DNA from: Candidatus Omnitrophota bacterium
GTDB lineage: Bacteria > Omnitrophota > Gorgyraeia > Gygaellales > Profunditerraquicolaceae
Direction of reading: 5' to 3'
Assembly: GCA_028712505.1 (NCBI GenBank)
Contig: JAQTQC010000002.1
Location: forward strand, 1 to 47,508
DNA length: 47,508 nucleotides
Part shown: in pieces, positions 34,387-43,003 of the stretch
How the letters are laid out: the number at the start of each line of letters is the position of its first letter
Numbering within the stretch: position 1 is the first letter of the stretch
Program-made: the position numbers and the translations under genes
The notes under the pieces: model-generated
The model's database searches: none
The model's input: only the letters and a program-made list of their open reading frames with translations
Told to the model about the DNA's origin: nothing

Positions 34387-35768
34387 TTTGCTACTACCTC
34401 CCGGTCGCTAAAATGTAGAACCTTGTTCTTGAACACCTGATAATCCTCATGCCCTTTACCGGCAATGATCAGGCAATCATCATCCTGAATCAGTTTTAAG
34501 GCCTCTTTAATAGCCTTGAGCCTGTCGGAAATTACCCGATAATTATCTTTTTGTATGCCTTTGCGGATATCTCTAATTATGCTCAAAGGGTCCTCGGAAC
34601 GGGGATTATCGCTGGTGATAATCGCATAATCCGCTAAGGTAGTGACGATTTTACCCATCTTTGGCCGCTTAAGCTTATCCCGTTCTCCCCCGCATCCAAA
34701 AACAACAATTACCCTTCCTGAAGTCAACGGCCTCAGCGCGCCGATCACATTAAATAACGCGTCAGGTGTATGCGCGTAATCCACAAAAATATTCCGCCCG
34801 ACTTTTTCCAGTCTTCCCGGGACATTTTTAAATTTCTCAATGGCGGATTTGATATCTTTAAGCTTCAGACCCTCGCTTAGACCCCAGGAAACAGCTGCCA
34901 ATATATTATAAATATTATACCTGCCGACCAGATGCGTTTTGATCCGAGAGTTTATCCCCGGGGCAACCAGGGTAAATTCAGCCCCATCCATACCGGAATA
35001 AATATCCCGGGCCATAACAGTAGATTTATTTTTTATTCCATAACTGAGCAGGCGGCAGGAAATCAAACGCTTAATCCGCCTGCCGTATTGATCATCGTTG
35101 TTGATGATCGCCACCCCTGACGGGGAAAGCATGCGGAAAAGCTTTGCCTTTGCTAAAAAGTAATTTTTCAGGCTACCATGATAATCCAGATGATCCTGGG
35201 TGAGGTTGGTGAAAATTGCCTGCCGGAAATTGATCCCCAGGACTCTTTTCTGTTCCAAGGCATGTGATGAGACCTCCATCACACAATACCTGACCCTGTG
35301 CTTAAGCATCCTGGCAAATAACCCCTGCAGTTGATCCGGGCCAGGAGTAGTATTCTTAGCCGGAATCTTCTTAGCCTTGAAACGGTAATTGATTGTACCA
35401 ATCACCCCGCAGTCAACCCCTGCAGACTTGGCCATAGCTTCGATTAAATATGAAATGGTTGTCTTGCCATTAGTGCCGGTGATACCGACAACCCTGAGTT
35501 TTTCAGAAGGCTGGCCGTAAAATTCTGCTGCCGACTGGGCTAGGAATTCACGGCAATCATTTACTTGTAAAGTCTTAACTTCTCCGGTAATTTTATTTTT
35601 CTTTGCTTTTCCGTCTATAACCACGATTCCAGCGCCACAGGCAACCGCTTCTTTAATGAAACAGTTGCCATCCTGACGATTTCCCTTGACTGCCACAAAA
35701 ACATAACCTTTTTTTACCGCCCGGGAATTACAGGTTATTCCTTTGATTTCCATTCCTGCGATCCTCAT
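34374..35768 (-). CDS. murE: UDP-MurNAc-L-Ala-D-Glu--meso-diaminopimelate ligase
   Basis: The 464-residue Mur ligase has ATP loop GTNGKTT (98-104), MEVSSHALEQKRV, FTNLTQDHLDYHGSL, DYAHTPDAL and the specificity motif DNPR (387-390). DNPR is the established signature of enzymes that add meso-diaminopimelate rather than lysine, so the cell wall is probably meso-DAP type, as in most Gram-negative bacteria. The N-terminal domain is a little short. The ATG overlaps the ftsI stop by four bases. Confidence 0.97.
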   Translation of the reverse strand: MRIAGMEIKGITCNSRAVKKGYVFVAVKGNRQDGNCFIKEAVACGAGIVVIDGKAKKNKITGEVKTLQVNDCREFLAQSAAEFYGQPSEKLRVVGITGTNGKTTISYLIEAMAKSAGVDCGVIGTINYRFKAKKIPAKNTTPGPDQLQGLFARMLKHRVRYCVMEVSSHALEQKRVLGINFRQAIFTNLTQDHLDYHGSLKNYFLAKAKLFRMLSPSGVAIINNDDQYGRRIKRLISCRLLSYGIKNKSTVMARDIYSGMDGAEFTLVAPGINSRIKTHLVGRYNIYNILAAVSWGLSEGLKLKDIKSAIEKFKNVPGRLEKVGRNIFVDYAHTPDALFNVIGALRPLTSGRVIVVFGCGGERDKLKRPKMGKIVTTLADYAIITSDNPRSEDPLSIIRDIRKGIQKDNYRVISDRLKAIKEALKLIQDDDCLIIAGKGHEDYQVFKNKVLHFSDREVVAKCLR

Positions 35769-37468
35769 TGCGACATCGCCCCAATCGGTATTTCATTTCC
35801 CTTGATATAACGGATTGCATCTCCGGCAACTTTTTGAAAAACCGGAGCAGCCACTACCCCCCCGAAGTAATACGGATGGGGCTCATCAACTGTGACTACA
35901 ATTGCCAAGATCGGGTCTTCCGCCGGAGCAAACCCGATAAAAGAAGCGACAAATTTGCTATGTGAATACGCACCGTTTGGTTCAAGTTTCTGCGCGGTGC
36001 CGGTCTTTCCCGCGGCGCTAAAACCGGAAACCTTGGCCAGCTTACCGGTCCCTTCCTCGACAACTCCGGTAAGGATCTTTTTTATACGCATAGCAGTATC
36101 GACGGAAATAACTTTACGGATCAACACCGGCTTATTCTGCTCAATGATCCGGCCTTGCTCATCCCGCACCGAATCAATGATATAAGGTTTCATCAACTGG
36201 CCGCCGTTAGCAATTACCGAGATCGCGCTGGCCAGCTGCAAAGCAGTAACCCCCACCTCCTGGCCGATAGGTATAGCCGAAATAGAAGTTTTTGACCAGG
36301 CCCGCGGCGGCTTGATCATTCCGGAAATCTCCCCGGAGAGATCAATCCCCAGTTTTGAACCAAAACCAAAATCCTTCAGGTATTTATAAACCGTGTCCGC
36401 ACCTAAAAGCTGGGCAACTTTGACCGTGCCGATATTACTCGACTCTTCAATAACTTCTCTAAACGTCAGCACTCCGTGAGAACGATGGTCATGCAGGATA
36501 TGCCCGCCAACCTTATAACTGCCGTTTTCACAGAAAATCTTATCCTCTTCCGTAATCTTCTTTTCCTCAAGAGCGGCGGAGGCGGTAACTATCTTAAAAA
36601 CTGAGCCGGGTTCGAACAAATCGCAGATAGAACGGTTACGCAAAGAATCTTTATTCACCGAAGAATAATTATTTAAATCATAACTCGGACGAGAGGCCAT
36701 AGCCAGGATCCTGCCTGTATGCGGGTCCATAACAATGATACTGGCTCCCTTTGCATGAAACGTCTTAAAAGCCTTATCCAGCTCTCTTTCAGCAATATAC
36801 TGGATAACCTCATCAATAGTCAAAACTAAATCCTGGCCATCAACCGGTAAAACCATTTTTTCCCAGATATCCAGCTTCTTCTGCCGGGCATCACGCAAAA
36901 AGATCGCCCAGCCGGCAGTCCCTTTGAGGTATTTGTTAAAATCTCTCTCTATGCCTTCCAAACCCACATTATCCATACCACTGAAACCAATGACATGGCT
37001 GGCTAAATAACTATTGGGATAGATACGTTTTGTCTCTTTCATAAATCCCAGGCCTTTAAGTTTAAGCGCTTTAATCGCCTCGGACTTCTCAGGCGGCAGC
37101 TTACGCGCCAGCCAAATAAATGATTTTTTGCGGTAAAGCCTGTCTCGTAGATAGGCCCGGTCAACCCCGAGTATAGGCAGGAGTTTCTCGATTATATTCT
37201 CCTTATCCCTGTCTTTGATAGTATTGGGCTCAGCATAAAGTGAATCCATAGACAGGTTGAATGCCTGCGCTTTAAGATTACAATCGTAAATTGTACCGCG
37301 GCGCGGCTCAAGTTCAACAAACTGGTTATGTTGTTTTTTGGCTATTGAAGTCAGGTAGCTTGAACGGAAGATCTGGATAAAGAGTAGGCGGCCGACACAA
37401 AGCAGGAGAGAAATAAAAAAAACTAGGAATACCGCCTTGCTTCTCCGGCGATAATTACTTATATACAC
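35765..37468 (-). CDS. ftsI: Division transpeptidase FtsI (PBP3)
   Basis: The 567-residue class B PBP has a membrane anchor (about 12-32), the dimerisation region with EPRRGTIYDCN (54-64), and the transpeptidase domain with SVFK (S289, K292), SSN in EESSNIGTVK, and KTGTAQ. No PASTA domain follows. It cross-links septal peptidoglycan with FtsW. The likely start is GTG at 37468; no ATG is near and the ribosome site is weak. It lies between an FtsL-like gene and murE, the standard place. Confidence 0.95.
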   Translation of the reverse strand: MYISNYRRRSKAVFLVFFISLLLCVGRLLFIQIFRSSYLTSIAKKQHNQFVELEPRRGTIYDCNLKAQAFNLSMDSLYAEPNTIKDRDKENIIEKLLPILGVDRAYLRDRLYRKKSFIWLARKLPPEKSEAIKALKLKGLGFMKETKRIYPNSYLASHVIGFSGMDNVGLEGIERDFNKYLKGTAGWAIFLRDARQKKLDIWEKMVLPVDGQDLVLTIDEVIQYIAERELDKAFKTFHAKGASIIVMDPHTGRILAMASRPSYDLNNYSSVNKDSLRNRSICDLFEPGSVFKIVTASAALEEKKITEEDKIFCENGSYKVGGHILHDHRSHGVLTFREVIEESSNIGTVKVAQLLGADTVYKYLKDFGFGSKLGIDLSGEISGMIKPPRAWSKTSISAIPIGQEVGVTALQLASAISVIANGGQLMKPYIIDSVRDEQGRIIEQNKPVLIRKVISVDTAMRIKKILTGVVEEGTGKLAKVSGFSAAGKTGTAQKLEPNGAYSHSKFVASFIGFAPAEDPILAIVVTVDEPHPYYFGGVVAAPVFQKVAGDAIRYIKGNEIPIGAMSQ

Positions 37469-37491
37469 TATTCTTTAAGGGGTAATAAATA

Positions 37492-37860
37492 TTAGGGGTT
37501 AATTGTCTTTGCTTGAGCTTCACGCTTTAATCCAAAGATGCCCGCCAACAAGCCAACCCTCGCCTGATTCTGACTTACCGGCTTAAGCCCGTCGCTATAA
37601 GCTACAACCTTGACAAAACGATAATTATCCGGCATCTGAAATTCATCACTGCTGCCAAGCCTGCTGCCGATCTTTACCAAAGAAGAACTTTTCTTAATAT
37701 TATAGCTTAATGCGGTATTCTTATCAAACAACTCGTTATAAACAATCTGTCTTTTTGAACCCAGGTAGGCCAACCGGAAAATTTCACTCTGCTGGTAAAC
37801 ATAAAGCACGCAACAAGAAGTAACAAAGACGGTCAGGGAAAGAAACTTGGTCATTTTCAT
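37492..37860 (-). CDS. ftsL: FtsL-like division protein
   Basis: The 122-residue protein has a short start, one membrane segment (about 5-22) and a periplasmic helical part with a weak coiled coil (about 30-60). Sequence similarity is too low to identify it alone. The size, single-pass topology and place between rsmH and ftsI match FtsL, which forms a complex with FtsB and FtsQ. The Gly-rich tail after residue 100 is not typical. It is five bases after rsmH. Confidence 0.7.
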   Translation of the reverse strand: MKMTKFLSLTVFVTSCCVLYVYQQSEIFRLAYLGSKRQIVYNELFDKNTALSYNIKKSSSLVKIGSRLGSSDEFQMPDNYRFVKVVAYSDGLKPVSQNQARVGLLAGIFGLKREAQAKTINP

Positions 37861-37865
37861 AGATG

Positions 37866-38768
37866 CTAAATCCTTTCAGCAACCCTAAACTTGCTGCTGC
37901 GGCTGGAAGGGTTGGCCGACACTTCACTGGCAACAGGAGTCATGGGTTTAGCCGTAATAATATCGATTAATCCGTCAGCCTTAAGGGCCCGGAAGGTATG
38001 TTTGATTACCCTATCTTCTAAAGAATGGAACGAAATTACACATATCTTAGCCTTCTTTTTCAAAATTGCAATTGCTTTTCTGATGGAACTTTCCAGGATT
38101 TCTAATTCCCGGTTCACAGCGATACGCACCGCCTGAAAAGTACGCGTAGCCGGATGTATGCGGTAATAACCCTTTCGGTATCTATAAGGGATAGCCCGCA
38201 TCACTAGATCCGCAAGCTGAACAGTCGTAGAAATCGGTTGGATTCTTCGTTCCTGGACTAACAAACGGGCAATACGGTTATGCCAACGCTCCTGACCGAA
38301 ATTCCAAAGGATATCAGAAATCTCGCTCTCATTAAGGTTATTCACCAAATCATATGCCGATATGTAACTGCTTTGATCCATTCGCATATCCAGCGGGCCT
38401 TCCTGTTGGAAACTAAAACCTCTTTCCGTATCCTTAAGCTGATAAGTAGAAATCCCCAGATCAAAAACTATTCCGTCTATAGCCGTTATTCCCTGCTTTT
38501 CCAAAACCTGGTCCAAATCCACAAAATTTGCGTGCACCAATTCAAAACTACCGTTAAATTCGCTGAACCTTTGGCGGCAAACAGCCAATGAATTTTCGTC
38601 GCGGTCAAAGCCGATTAGCTTGCCTCCGGGAGTAATTCTCTTTAATATCTCGAGGCTGTGCCCGCCAGTCCCCAGAGTTGCATCCACAATTATCTGTCCG
38701 GGCCTTGGATCCAAATAATCTATAACTTCACGCAACATTACAGGTATATGCAACTTCTCTTCTACCAC
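37866..38768 (-). CDS. rsmH: 16S rRNA (cytosine-1402-N4) methyltransferase RsmH
   Basis: The 300-residue SAM enzyme (also called MraW) methylates C1402 of 16S rRNA. It has HIPVMLREV (7-15), the SAM motif DATLGTGGHS (29-38), FDRDENSLA, GIVFDLGISTYQL, RGFSFQQEGPLDMRMD, PATRTFQAVRIAVN and VISFHSLEDRVIKHTF. The start is GTG at 38768 and it begins directly after the mraZ stop. This is the usual second gene of dcw clusters. Confidence 0.97.
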   Translation of the reverse strand: MVEEKLHIPVMLREVIDYLDPRPGQIIVDATLGTGGHSLEILKRITPGGKLIGFDRDENSLAVCRQRFSEFNGSFELVHANFVDLDQVLEKQGITAIDGIVFDLGISTYQLKDTERGFSFQQEGPLDMRMDQSSYISAYDLVNNLNESEISDILWNFGQERWHNRIARLLVQERRIQPISTTVQLADLVMRAIPYRYRKGYYRIHPATRTFQAVRIAVNRELEILESSIRKAIAILKKKAKICVISFHSLEDRVIKHTFRALKADGLIDIITAKPMTPVASEVSANPSSRSSKFRVAERI

Positions 38769-39206
38769 TTAAACATCCATCAGCTTCTCCGCAATCTCTT
38801 CGAAAGATTGACGGGTATTTGAATAAAAATCACGCCAGATATCTTTTGCCCAAATCTCTATACGATTGGAAACACCGACAATAACCACATCCTTTTTAAT
38901 ATCACCGAAATCTTTTAAGTATTGCGGAAGCAGGATCCTCCCCTGTTTATCAGGGCTAACCTCAACTGCGCCGCTAAAAAGCAGCCGGTTAAAAGTACGC
39001 GACTGCTGCTTGGTAAACGACATGCTCTTAAATTTATTTTCCTGCGAGCGCCATTCCTCCTCGGAAAACATAAAAAGGCATTTATCTAAACCCCGGGTAA
39101 CAAAGAATTTTTCCACAAATTGATTCTTGGCAGTCTCACGAAATTTAGCAGGCAAAATCAAGCGGCCTTTACGGTCTATGGTATGCTCAAACTCACCGTA
39201 AAACAT
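38769..39206 (-). CDS. mraZ: Transcriptional regulator MraZ
   Basis: The 145-residue protein has two AbrB-like SpoVT motifs: EFEHTIDRKGRLILPAKFRE (5-24) and a second around AVEVSPDKQGRILLPQYLKD. MraZ forms ring-shaped oligomers that bind repeated boxes in its own promoter and set dcw expression. AGAGAGGG just before the ATG is the ribosome site. It is the first gene of the cluster, and its likely binding boxes lie 12 to 47 bases upstream. Confidence 0.97.
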   Translation of the reverse strand: MFYGEFEHTIDRKGRLILPAKFRETAKNQFVEKFFVTRGLDKCLFMFSEEEWRSQENKFKSMSFTKQQSRTFNRLLFSGAVEVSPDKQGRILLPQYLKDFGDIKKDVVIVGVSNRIEIWAKDIWRDFYSNTRQSFEEIAEKLMDV

Positions 39207-39217
39207 TTTTCCCTCTC

Positions 39218-39253
39218 TTCCACTTTACTCCACTTCTATCCACTCAGTATCCA
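39218..39253 (-). promoter_or_regulatory. MraZ-binding boxes
   Basis: On the minus strand four direct repeats of the form TGGAN occur at 39253-39249, 39242-39238, 39232-39228 and 39222-39218, with spacing of 11, 10 and 10 bases. MraZ of other bacteria binds three or more TGGGN or TGG-N repeats with a 10-base period. The repeats begin at the -10 flank and cover the transcription start, so binding would repress mraZ and the dcw operon. Confidence 0.75.
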
Positions 39254-39254
39254 A

Positions 39255-39283
39255 AGTATAGTCAAAATACCCCCTTTTGTCAA
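39255..39283 (-). promoter_or_regulatory. Promoter of the dcw cluster (mraZ)
   Basis: On the minus strand a perfect TTGACA (39283-39278) is followed after exactly 17 bp by TATACT (39260-39255). The start is near 39248, 40 bases before the mraZ ATG and inside the MraZ box array. The remaining spacer (39284-39359) after ribF holds only a short GGCTG/CAGCC hairpin without a T tract. Confidence 0.85.
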
Positions 39284-39359
39284 GAAGAAATTTACCTAAC
39301 ATATAGCAAATACAATAAATTGTGGATATTTTGCTGGCTGATCCCAGCCCTTGTGGTGT

Positions 39360-40271
39360 TTAAGAAGAGTGCTTGAGGATGTTACGGCAAGAAACTATAT
39401 CTTTTTTGATTTGATTCGATAAATCTTTCAGGGAAACGAATTTTTTATCCGGGCGGATCAATTTTACGAATTGGATTTCCATAAACCGGCCATAGATATC
39501 CTTATGAAAATCGAATATATGCACTTCGATCTGAATGGGGTTTTTCTTAAATCCGACAGTCGGTCTCCTGCCGATATAACAGACCCCGGAGTATTCCTGG
39601 AACGCCAATGAAATCCGGACCGCATAAATCCCCGGCGGAGGGATAACTTCATGATGCGGATTGATGTTGGCTGTAGGGAACCCTAACCCCCGGGCAATCC
39701 TGCTACCCCTGATTACCGAACCTAAAACACTTACCCTGCGGCCAAGCAGTCTTTGAGCTTCCTTAATTCTCCCCTTTTTAATCAGGCTTCTTATGGCAGT
39801 GCTGCTGATCGGACGGCCAAGAGACTTAATCACCTTAAAGATCTTAAGGCTGAAATGACTCTCCTTAGCCCACCAAGAAAGCAACTTATAATCACCAGCA
39901 GCATCTTTTCCAAAATGGAAATTCTCGCCGATATAAACAAACCGGCAGCCAATTTTTCTGATCAGTATCTTAGCGATAAAATTACCGGCAGCCATCCTGG
40001 CAAATTGAGCATTAAAATTAATCACTATACAAACATCGATACCTAATTCGGAAATCAATCTCAAGCGGTGCTCCAGGGAATACAGGCTTTTTTCTTTCTG
40101 CGGATGAGGGGAAAAGGTCAAAACTATACTCGTACCTTTTATCTGCTTGGCCTTACTGACGGCAGACTTTAAAATATTACGGTGGCCACGGTGCAAACCG
40201 TCAAAGACCCCCAAAGCTACTACGGGGTTTTTAAACCTGGGAATCTTATTTATTTTCGTGATTATAACCAT
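39360..40271 (-). CDS. ribF: Bifunctional riboflavin kinase/FAD synthetase
   Basis: The 303-residue protein has an N-terminal FAD synthetase (nucleotidyltransferase) domain with GVFDGLHRGH (21-30), TFSPHP, YIGENFHFGKDAAG and ISSTAIRSLIKKG, and a C-terminal riboflavin kinase domain with GLGFPTANI, GIYAVRI and YIGRRPTVG. It converts riboflavin to FMN and FAD. It is last in the acyP to ribF run, six bases after nrnA. truB, which often lies before it, is absent here. Confidence 0.95.
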   Translation of the reverse strand: MVIITKINKIPRFKNPVVALGVFDGLHRGHRNILKSAVSKAKQIKGTSIVLTFSPHPQKEKSLYSLEHRLRLISELGIDVCIVINFNAQFARMAAGNFIAKILIRKIGCRFVYIGENFHFGKDAAGDYKLLSWWAKESHFSLKIFKVIKSLGRPISSTAIRSLIKKGRIKEAQRLLGRRVSVLGSVIRGSRIARGLGFPTANINPHHEVIPPPGIYAVRISLAFQEYSGVCYIGRRPTVGFKKNPIQIEVHIFDFHKDIYGRFMEIQFVKLIRPDKKFVSLKDLSNQIKKDIVSCRNILKHSS

Positions 40272-40277
40272 CTCTAA

Positions 40278-41249
40278 TTACCTTAAGACCCGCTGGATAC
40301 TAGCAATGACTTTTTTAACAACCTGGTTGATCTCCCCATGCACAGTACAGCCTGCCGCGGTTTTATGCCCGCCTCCACCAAAAATGGCGGCGATCTTATT
40401 TACATCAACCCTACCATGGCTCCTTAAATTGATACGCACCTGATTCTTAACTACCGGACTTTCTTTAAACAAAAGGACAACTTCCACGCCTTTAATTGAA
40501 CGGCCGAAACTCAACAACTGGTCCCCCAGATCCATGGAAATAGCGCCATTCTTCAGCATGTTAGGCTTAAGCTTGAAATAAGCAATCCTACCCTCTCCGG
40601 AAAAACTTATCTGCGGCAGCAATTTGATCAATATCTTAGTTTCATCCAGGGCGAGGTTTTCGTAAACATAACGGTAAATAAGCGGAATATTAATATTGAA
40701 TTTTAAAAGCTCGGCAACAGCCTGATGGGTAAAACTAGTGGTATTGGAATAACGGAAAGAACCGGTATCTGTCATCATCCCGGTATACAAACAGATAGCC
40801 TCCGGCCGGCTGATCGGAATGCGCATCTGTTTATAAATCCGGTAGATCATCTCAGAACATGAAGAGGCCTGCGCATCAACCCAATGCGTATCCCCGAACC
40901 CCTGGTTACTGATATGATGGTCGATATTCAAAACCGGCTTGTTATTTTTATTTATCCGGTATACGCCACCTGTACGTTTTAAATCAGCACAGTCCAAAAC
41001 AACCAAACAGTCAAACTTGATAGCGGAAGATTTGTTATCCAGTTTGCGGATTCTTTTGATACCCGGGAGAAAATCATGGCCATAGGGTATACCGTCTTCA
41101 TTTAAAATTATACCCTGCTTCCCTAACTTCCTGATTAAGAAATAAAATGAAAGTTCGGAACCTAAAGCATCACCTTCTAAATTGGTATGTGCAGTGATTA
41201 AAAAGTTATTATATCTCTTTATGCTTGCGCATATTCTTTTTAGGCCCAC
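40278..41249 (-). CDS. nrnA: DHH/DHHA1 phosphoesterase, NrnA-like oligoribonuclease/pAp phosphatase
   Basis: The 323-residue protein has DHH domain motifs: HTNLEGDALGSE (21-32, with E25 where many have Asp, and D27), LDCADLKR (D86) and NIDHHISNQGFGD (D110, H111, H112). The C-terminal DHHA1 domain has FGGGGHKTAAGC. NrnA degrades nano-RNAs and dephosphorylates pAp. The start is GTG at 41249, fixed by GGAGGA at 41263-41258 with an eight-base spacer; it lies 41 bases inside rbfA. The rbfA-nrnA pair is common in bacteria. Confidence 0.9.
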   Translation of the reverse strand: MGLKRICASIKRYNNFLITAHTNLEGDALGSELSFYFLIRKLGKQGIILNEDGIPYGHDFLPGIKRIRKLDNKSSAIKFDCLVVLDCADLKRTGGVYRINKNNKPVLNIDHHISNQGFGDTHWVDAQASSCSEMIYRIYKQMRIPISRPEAICLYTGMMTDTGSFRYSNTTSFTHQAVAELLKFNINIPLIYRYVYENLALDETKILIKLLPQISFSGEGRIAYFKLKPNMLKNGAISMDLGDQLLSFGRSIKGVEVVLLFKESPVVKNQVRINLRSHGRVDVNKIAAIFGGGGHKTAAGCTVHGEINQVVKKVIASIQRVLR

Positions 41250-41667
41250 TTTTCCGTTCCTCCTTTGACGTATTTGTCCCGGCCGGTTTCTGGACAGCCG
41301 GCTCTTTATCAGAAGAATCCCGGGATTGATCCAATTCTTTTATCTTATTCAACACCTCTTCGATCCTTACGCTATACTCGGTTGAACGATCCTCCTGAAA
41401 CATAAGTTCGGTGGCAAAACGCAGGTTAATCCTTTGGGCAACCAAGCTGCGGATAAAACCTAAAGCAGAATCCAGGGCTACCTTTGTCTTTCGATAATCC
41501 TCTTCTTTACCCAATACGCTGTAGAATATTTTAGCATTCCTTAAATCCTTGCTTAATTCCACCCGGGTTATGGTAACAAAACCTACGCGCGGGTCTTTAA
41601 GTTCATCATGGATAATCAAGCTGACTTCTTTCTTTATCGCTTCTTCAACACGCTCCTGTCTAGACAT
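41209..41667 (-). CDS. rbfA: Ribosome-binding factor A
   Basis: The 152-residue protein has the KH-like RbfA fold (about 1-110) with MSRQERVEEAIKKEVSLIIH, DPRVGFVTITRVELSKDLRNA split over two stretches, and LRFATELMFQEDRS. It aids maturation of the 30S subunit 5' end region. The last about 40 residues are a charged, probably disordered tail, part of which overlaps the nrnA start. infB and nusA, common neighbours, are not in the window. Confidence 0.93.
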   Translation of the reverse strand: MSRQERVEEAIKKEVSLIIHDELKDPRVGFVTITRVELSKDLRNAKIFYSVLGKEEDYRKTKVALDSALGFIRSLVAQRINLRFATELMFQEDRSTEYSVRIEEVLNKIKELDQSRDSSDKEPAVQKPAGTNTSKEERKSGPKKNMRKHKEI

Positions 41668-41692
41668 TTGCCTGCTCCCCTGTTGTATATTA

Positions 41693-42961
41693 TTATTTTA
41701 CTATCTTACCGATCAAGGCAAGCTCATCCTGGCGGTTCTTCACGCTACCGTTAAGCCTGGCAGCAAACACTTTATTCAAGATCTTCTGGTATTTAGGCCC
41801 CGGCAAAACTCCCAGGCGGTATAGATCATCCCCTGAAATAGAAAGCCGGACAGAATTATAAATATTCAGAAAATCCGCGATATGCTTTTTAGAAACACTG
41901 TCTCGAGAAATAGAACGCAACAGGATAATCGCCTCATAACTGAAAGGTTTAAGCAGATTAAAAACCTGCGCAGGCCTGATCTGTTTGCTTTCTAAGCGCC
42001 GGATAAACCGCTGGTTGATCTGCCGGCAGCTAAGTATCTTCTTTTCTTCCTGTTTCGACAACCCCAGCCTGCGGATAATCCTTTTACTCTGGACCAGGCT
42101 GAGTTGTCTTAAAAGAGCGGCGAAATAAACAAGCCAGACTTCGAAGCTTCCGTGAAAAGGAAAACTTCGCATAAACCAGGAAATTTCCTTGCTTATCGAT
42201 CTGAATAAAACATACACCTGTCTATCGGGCTTTAAACTGTTACTTATGAAAGACAGCCCCCCTAAATCATAGAGTTGTTTAAGCTGCGCCGATGGATCTT
42301 TTTCCTTGAGCATTGACACCAGTTCATCGCGCATTCTATGCGGATGCACTTTATCCAATAAACCTGATTTTACCGCCGCTTTTAAAAGACACAGCGTTTT
42401 AGGCTCGATCTTAAAATTATAGCGTTGCTTAAAACGAATTGCCCTTAAGATACGCGTAGGATCATCTTTAAAACTTAAATCATGCAGGATGCGGATTTTA
42501 CCTGCGGCCAAATCATCTTTGCCGCAGAAAACATCAATTAACTTCCGGGCTGCGCCTGCGGTAAGGTTTACTGCCATAGCATTAATCGTGAAATCCCGAC
42601 GAAAAAGATCCTCTTTAAGCGTACCGGGGCTGACGACCGGAAGACAGGCGCAAGAAGGATAAACTTCTTTGCGGGTAGTAGCGATATCTACCTTTAAGCA
42701 ATGGTTGATGATCAAAGTGGCAGTGCCAAACCTCTCATGCCTGACCAAAGAGACATTCAACTTCTTAGCCAGGTTTTCGGCAAATTTGATGCCGTTGCCT
42801 TCAACGGTTATATCTAAATCCCAATCTTTAGCCCCCAGGATAAGGTCACGGGGAAAACCTCCTACCAGATATGCCGGCATTTTAATTTCCCGGGAAACCT
42901 CTCCCGCCAAAACAATCAGATTCTTTATTTCCGGAGGTAAATTCTTCAAGTATTTTTCCAT
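41693..42961 (-). CDS. cca: CCA tRNA nucleotidyltransferase / poly(A) polymerase family protein
   Basis: The 422-residue class II nucleotidyltransferase has LVGGFPRDLILGAKDWDLDI split as GGFPRD (34-39) and DWDLD (46-50) with the catalytic D48 and D50, RRDFTINAMAVNL, DDPTRILRAIRFKQRY and a helical C-terminal part. It probably adds the CCA end to tRNAs. The tRNA-Pro at the window edge lacks an encoded CCA, which fits this. A poly(A) polymerase role cannot be excluded from sequence. It lies between xerD and rbfA. Confidence 0.88.
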   Translation of the reverse strand: MEKYLKNLPPEIKNLIVLAGEVSREIKMPAYLVGGFPRDLILGAKDWDLDITVEGNGIKFAENLAKKLNVSLVRHERFGTATLIINHCLKVDIATTRKEVYPSCACLPVVSPGTLKEDLFRRDFTINAMAVNLTAGAARKLIDVFCGKDDLAAGKIRILHDLSFKDDPTRILRAIRFKQRYNFKIEPKTLCLLKAAVKSGLLDKVHPHRMRDELVSMLKEKDPSAQLKQLYDLGGLSFISNSLKPDRQVYVLFRSISKEISWFMRSFPFHGSFEVWLVYFAALLRQLSLVQSKRIIRRLGLSKQEEKKILSCRQINQRFIRRLESKQIRPAQVFNLLKPFSYEAIILLRSISRDSVSKKHIADFLNIYNSVRLSISGDDLYRLGVLPGPKYQKILNKVFAARLNGSVKNRQDELALIGKIVK

Positions 42962-43003
42962 CTTTTTTATGTATCCTATATGTTAGATCTGCCCACTGCC
43001 TTC

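Noticed and set aside
39321-39329. TGTGGATAT, a near match to a DnaA box, in the mraZ upstream spacer
   Set aside because: A single imperfect box with no AT-rich unwinding region, no other boxes and no dnaA or dnaN nearby; not an origin.
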